This document shows positions 61,434 through 64,000 of a DNA stretch of 64,000 nt, in pieces. Each line of letters starts with the position of its first letter. The stretch's first letter is position 1. The DNA comes from Brachybacterium sp. UMB0905 (GTDB taxonomy: Bacteria > Actinomycetota > Actinomycetes > Actinomycetales > Dermabacteraceae): contig NZ_PNHL01000007.1 in assembly GCF_002871795.1 (NCBI RefSeq), positions 1 through 64,000 of the forward strand. Reading direction: 5' to 3'. Under the pieces are notes generated by a model. That model made no database searches, had not been told where the DNA came from, and was given only the letters and a program-made list of their open reading frames with translations. Both the position numbers and the translations under genes were made by a program.

Positions 61434-64000
61434 GACGGCTGCTCCGCGGTGACGGCGCCGCGCACGGCCTCCAGGGCCGCGTCGATCCGCTGCGGGTCAC
61501 CGCCACCACCCTGGGCCATGTCCGGCTTGCCGCCGCCGCGGCCGCCCATCGCCTCAGCGCCGCCCTTCAGCAGGGCACCGGCCGCGAGCCCCGCCTCGCG
61601 GGCCGCAGCGTTCGTCGCCACCACGAGCGCGGCACGCCCGTTCTCGTGCCCGGCCACGGCCACGACGACGGGCTGATCCTCGCCGAGGCGGGAGCGCAGG
61701 TCCTGGGTGAGGGTGCGCAGATCCCCTGCGCCGATGCCCTCGCCGGCGTCGTGGGCGAGCACCCGCACACCAGCGATGTCCTGGGCGGACTCGGCGATCT
61801 GACCGGCCTGGGCCTGGAGCTGCTGGCCGCGCAGGGCGGTCAGCTGCTTCTCCATGTCTTTGACCCGCTGGGTGAGGGCTCGCACGCGCTCGGGCAGGTT
61901 CTCACCGGTGGTCTTCAGCATCTCCTCGAGCTGGGAGACCAGCGCCCGCTCCTTGGCCTGGTGGCGGTAGGCGGACAGCCCCACGAGGGCATCGACGCGC
62001 CGCACCCCGGAGCCGATGGAGGATTCGCTGAGCAGCTGGATGGTGCCGATGCGGCCGGTGTCGGGCACATGGGTGCCGCCGCACAGCTCCTGCGACCAGT
62101 CCCCGCCGATGGAGACCACGCGCACGATGTCGCCGTACTTCTCGCCGAACAGGGCCTGAGCGCCGAGGGCCTTCGCCTCCTCCAGCGGCATCTGCTCGTC
62201 AGTGACCGCAAGGCCCAGCTGCAGCTGGGAGTTCACGCGGCCTTCGACGTACTCCAGGGCGCTGGGAGACAGCGCGTTCGGGGAGCGGAAATCGAAGCGC
62301 ATGCGGCCCGGGGAGTTCTCCGAACCGGCCTGCGCGGCCTCCTCCCCTACTTCCTCGAGCAGGGCCTGATGGACCATGTGGGTGGCCGTATGGGCGCGGG
62401 CGATGGCCTCCCGGCGCTCCCGGTCGATGCTCGCCACCGCACCGTCCCCGGCATGGATCTCGCCCTCGACCAGGCGTCCGCGGTGCACGATCAGCCCGGT
62501 GACGGGGGTCTGCACATCATCGACCTCCACCAGCGCGCCGCCGGTGGTTGTGATCTGGCCCTGATCGGCGAGCTGCCCGCCGGCCTCCGCGTAGAACGGG
62601 GTCTCGGCGAGGATCACCTCAATGTCCGCCGGGGCGGTGACCTCATCGACGATCAGCCCGTCCTGCAGCACGGTGCCGACGGTCGTCGTGACCGTGTGCT
62701 CGGTGTAGCCCAGGAACGGGGTGCGGCCATCCTGCGCGCCGAGGATCCGGTTGTACACGGAGGTGTCGCTGTGCCCGCCCTTCTTCGCGGCGGCATCGGC
62801 GCGGGCACGCTCGCGCTGCTCGGTCATCGCCGCACGGAACCCCTGTTCATCGACCGCGAGCCCTACTTCGTGCGCCATCTCGAGGGTGAGGTCGATGGGG
62901 AAGCCATAGGTGTCATGCAGGCGGAAGGCGTCCTGTCCAGACACGGATGTGCCCTGCTCCTTCGCGGCCGCGGAGATCTGATCGAAGATCGCGGTGCCGG
63001 TCTCGAGGGTGCGGCGGAAGGCCTCTTCCTCGGCGTGCATGATCTCGGCGATGCGCGCGGCGTCGGTCTGAAGCACCGGGTAGGTCTCTGCCATGGCCGC
63101 CTGGGAGACGGGCAGGAGCTGGGGCAGGCACGGCTTGTCGTAGCCCAGCAGGCGCATGGAGCGCACTGCGCGGCGGATCAGGCGGCGCAGCACGTAGCCG
63201 CGGCCTTCGTTGCCGGGGCGCACCCCGTCGGCCACAAGCATCATCGCGGAGCGGACATGGTCGGCGACCACGCGGAAGCGCACATCGTCCTCACCGCCGG
63301 TGCCGTAGGTGCGGCCGGTGAGCTCCTGGGCCTTGGCGATGACGGGGAAGACCTGGTCGGTCTCGTACATGTTCTGCTTGCCCTGGAGCAGGTAGGCCAG
63401 GCGCTCCACGCCCAGGCCCGTGTCGATCGACTTCTGCTCGAGCTCGCCGAGCAGCGGGAAGTCCTTGCCGGAGCCCTCGCCGCGCAGGTATTCGTCGAAC
63501 ACGAGGTTCCAGATCTCGAGGTACCGGTCCGAGGCCTCTTCGCTGGGCCACTCGGCAGCGGGGCCGCCGACCTGCTCGGGGCCGTACTCGGGGCCGCGGT
63601 CGTAGTGCCATTCGGCGCAGGGGCCGGCGGGACCGGGCTGGCCGGTGGACCAGAAGATCTCCTCGCGCGGCAGCAGGACGATGCGCTCGGCGGGGATCCC
63701 CACCTCCTGGGTGAGGATCTCCAGCGCCTCGCTGTCCTCCTCCCAAATGGTCACCCACATCCGGTCGCCCTCGAGGCCGTACCCGCCCTCGTCGATCGAC
63801 GTGGTCAGCAGCTCCCAGGCGAATTCGATCGCCCCGCGCTTGTGGTAGTCACCGAAGGAGAAGTTCCCGGCCATCTGGAAGAAGGTGCCGTGACGCGTGG
63901 TGCGGCCGACGTTCTCGATGTCATTGGTGCGGATGCACTTCTGCACGGTGGCGATCCGCGAGTGCGGAGCCTGCTGCGTGCCCACGATGTAGGGGATGAA
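61430..64000 (-). CDS. alaS: alanyl-tRNA synthetase, N-terminus outside the window
   Basis: At least 856 residues are present; the frame stays open to the window edge (…FIPYIVGTQ). The class II catalytic core is present from KCIRTNDIENVGRTTRHGTFFQM onward, with FQMAGNFSFGDYHK. The editing domain has HTATHMVHQAL and CGGTHVPDTG (HxxxH and Cys/His zinc site), and the C-terminal oligomerisation part is GGKPDMAQGGG (the family's C-Ala glycine-rich end). The missing N-terminus is about 55-60 residues. It begins the alaS-ruvX-mltG-aroE run. Confidence 0.95.
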   Translation of the reverse strand, partial: FIPYIVGTQQAPHSRIATVQKCIRTNDIENVGRTTRHGTFFQMAGNFSFGDYHKRGAIEFAWELLTTSIDEGGYGLEGDRMWVTIWEEDSEALEILTQEVGIPAERIVLLPREEIFWSTGQPGPAGPCAEWHYDRGPEYGPEQVGGPAAEWPSEEASDRYLEIWNLVFDEYLRGEGSGKDFPLLGELEQKSIDTGLGVERLAYLLQGKQNMYETDQVFPVIAKAQELTGRTYGTGGEDDVRFRVVADHVRSAMMLVADGVRPGNEGRGYVLRRLIRRAVRSMRLLGYDKPCLPQLLPVSQAAMAETYPVLQTDAARIAEIMHAEEEAFRRTLETGTAIFDQISAAAKEQGTSVSGQDAFRLHDTYGFPIDLTLEMAHEVGLAVDEQGFRAAMTEQRERARADAAAKKGGHSDTSVYNRILGAQDGRTPFLGYTEHTVTTTVGTVLQDGLIVDEVTAPADIEVILAETPFYAEAGGQLADQGQITTTGGALVEVDDVQTPVTGLIVHRGRLVEGEIHAGDGAVASIDRERREAIARAHTATHMVHQALLEEVGEEAAQAGSENSPGRMRFDFRSPNALSPSALEYVEGRVNSQLQLGLAVTDEQMPLEEAKALGAQALFGEKYGDIVRVVSIGGDWSQELCGGTHVPDTGRIGTIQLLSESSIGSGVRRVDALVGLSAYRHQAKERALVSQLEEMLKTTGENLPERVRALTQRVKDMEKQLTALRGQQLQAQAGQIAESAQDIAGVRVLAHDAGEGIGAGDLRTLTQDLRSRLGEDQPVVVAVAGHENGRAALVVATNAAAREAGLAAGALLKGGAEAMGGRGGGKPDMAQGGGGDPQRIDAALEAVRGAVTAEQPS

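Overview
The window is chromosomal DNA from a high-GC actinobacterium. The markers are a complete pupylation cluster (arc, dop, pup, pafA), the mycothiol ligase mshC, the RNA polymerase-binding protein rbpA, GlgM/GlgC and a fused PafBC regulator. The Micrococcales are likely; a Dermabacteraceae/Brachybacterium-like host is a guess from overall gene style, not from a marker sequence.

Layout. Positions 1-5.3 kb are an accessory, partly decayed strip: a frameshifted HIT gene, a methyltransferase between two 13-bp repeats, a PHD-like/receiver-like protein and an APH-family phosphotransferase enclosed by two 101-bp direct repeats, an AT-richer secreted metalloprotease plus lipoprotein pair, and the tail of an IS1634-like transposase. 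From 5.4 to 21.9 kb there are mixed core genes: GNAT, TrmH, an ABC ATPase, a DUF6351 gene broken by two frameshifts, an RNB ribonuclease with a coupled unknown gene, divergent glgM/glgC with serB, sixA, fabG, two PPPNWP-motif membrane proteins with SURF1 and a phosphodiesterase, and rbpA behind a textbook sigma-R-type promoter. From 22.0 to 33.3 kb a minus-strand block runs pafBC, tatA, tatC, dagK, helY, an amidohydrolase-like protein, lnt, ppm1 and fxsA. From 34.6 to 50.4 kb lies another minus-strand stretch: trmI, arc, dop, pup, pafA, two FKBPs, priA, fmt, rsmB, rpe, then a PnuC-family transporter behind an FMN riboswitch, hisE, hisG and a PH-domain gene. From 50.4 to 64 kb are a site-2 protease, a PAC2 protein, mshC, uppP, small unknown genes, SPOUT methyltransferases, an A24 peptidase, tRNA-Leu(GAG), and the run alaS-ruvX-mltG-aroE, with alaS cut by the window edge.

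How it works together. TrmI, ARC, Dop, Pup and PafA form the pupylation machinery, with PafBC about 11 kb away. No prcA/prcB proteasome genes lie beside them, Pup already ends in Glu, and ARC lacks the C-terminal GQYL proteasome-docking motif. This suggests a proteasome-independent pupylation system of the Corynebacterium type. Most junctions in the minus-strand blocks are 4-bp ATGA/GTGA overlaps, so these are tightly coupled operons. Several genes start 6-7 nt after a good -10 hexamer, which predicts leaderless mRNAs. The other main points are the FMN-riboswitch-controlled PnuC homologue (a likely riboflavin importer, PnuX), an RG-rich insert in HelY, a D/R-repeat tail on TatA, and the 101-bp repeats flanking the 1.5-3.1 kb cassette.
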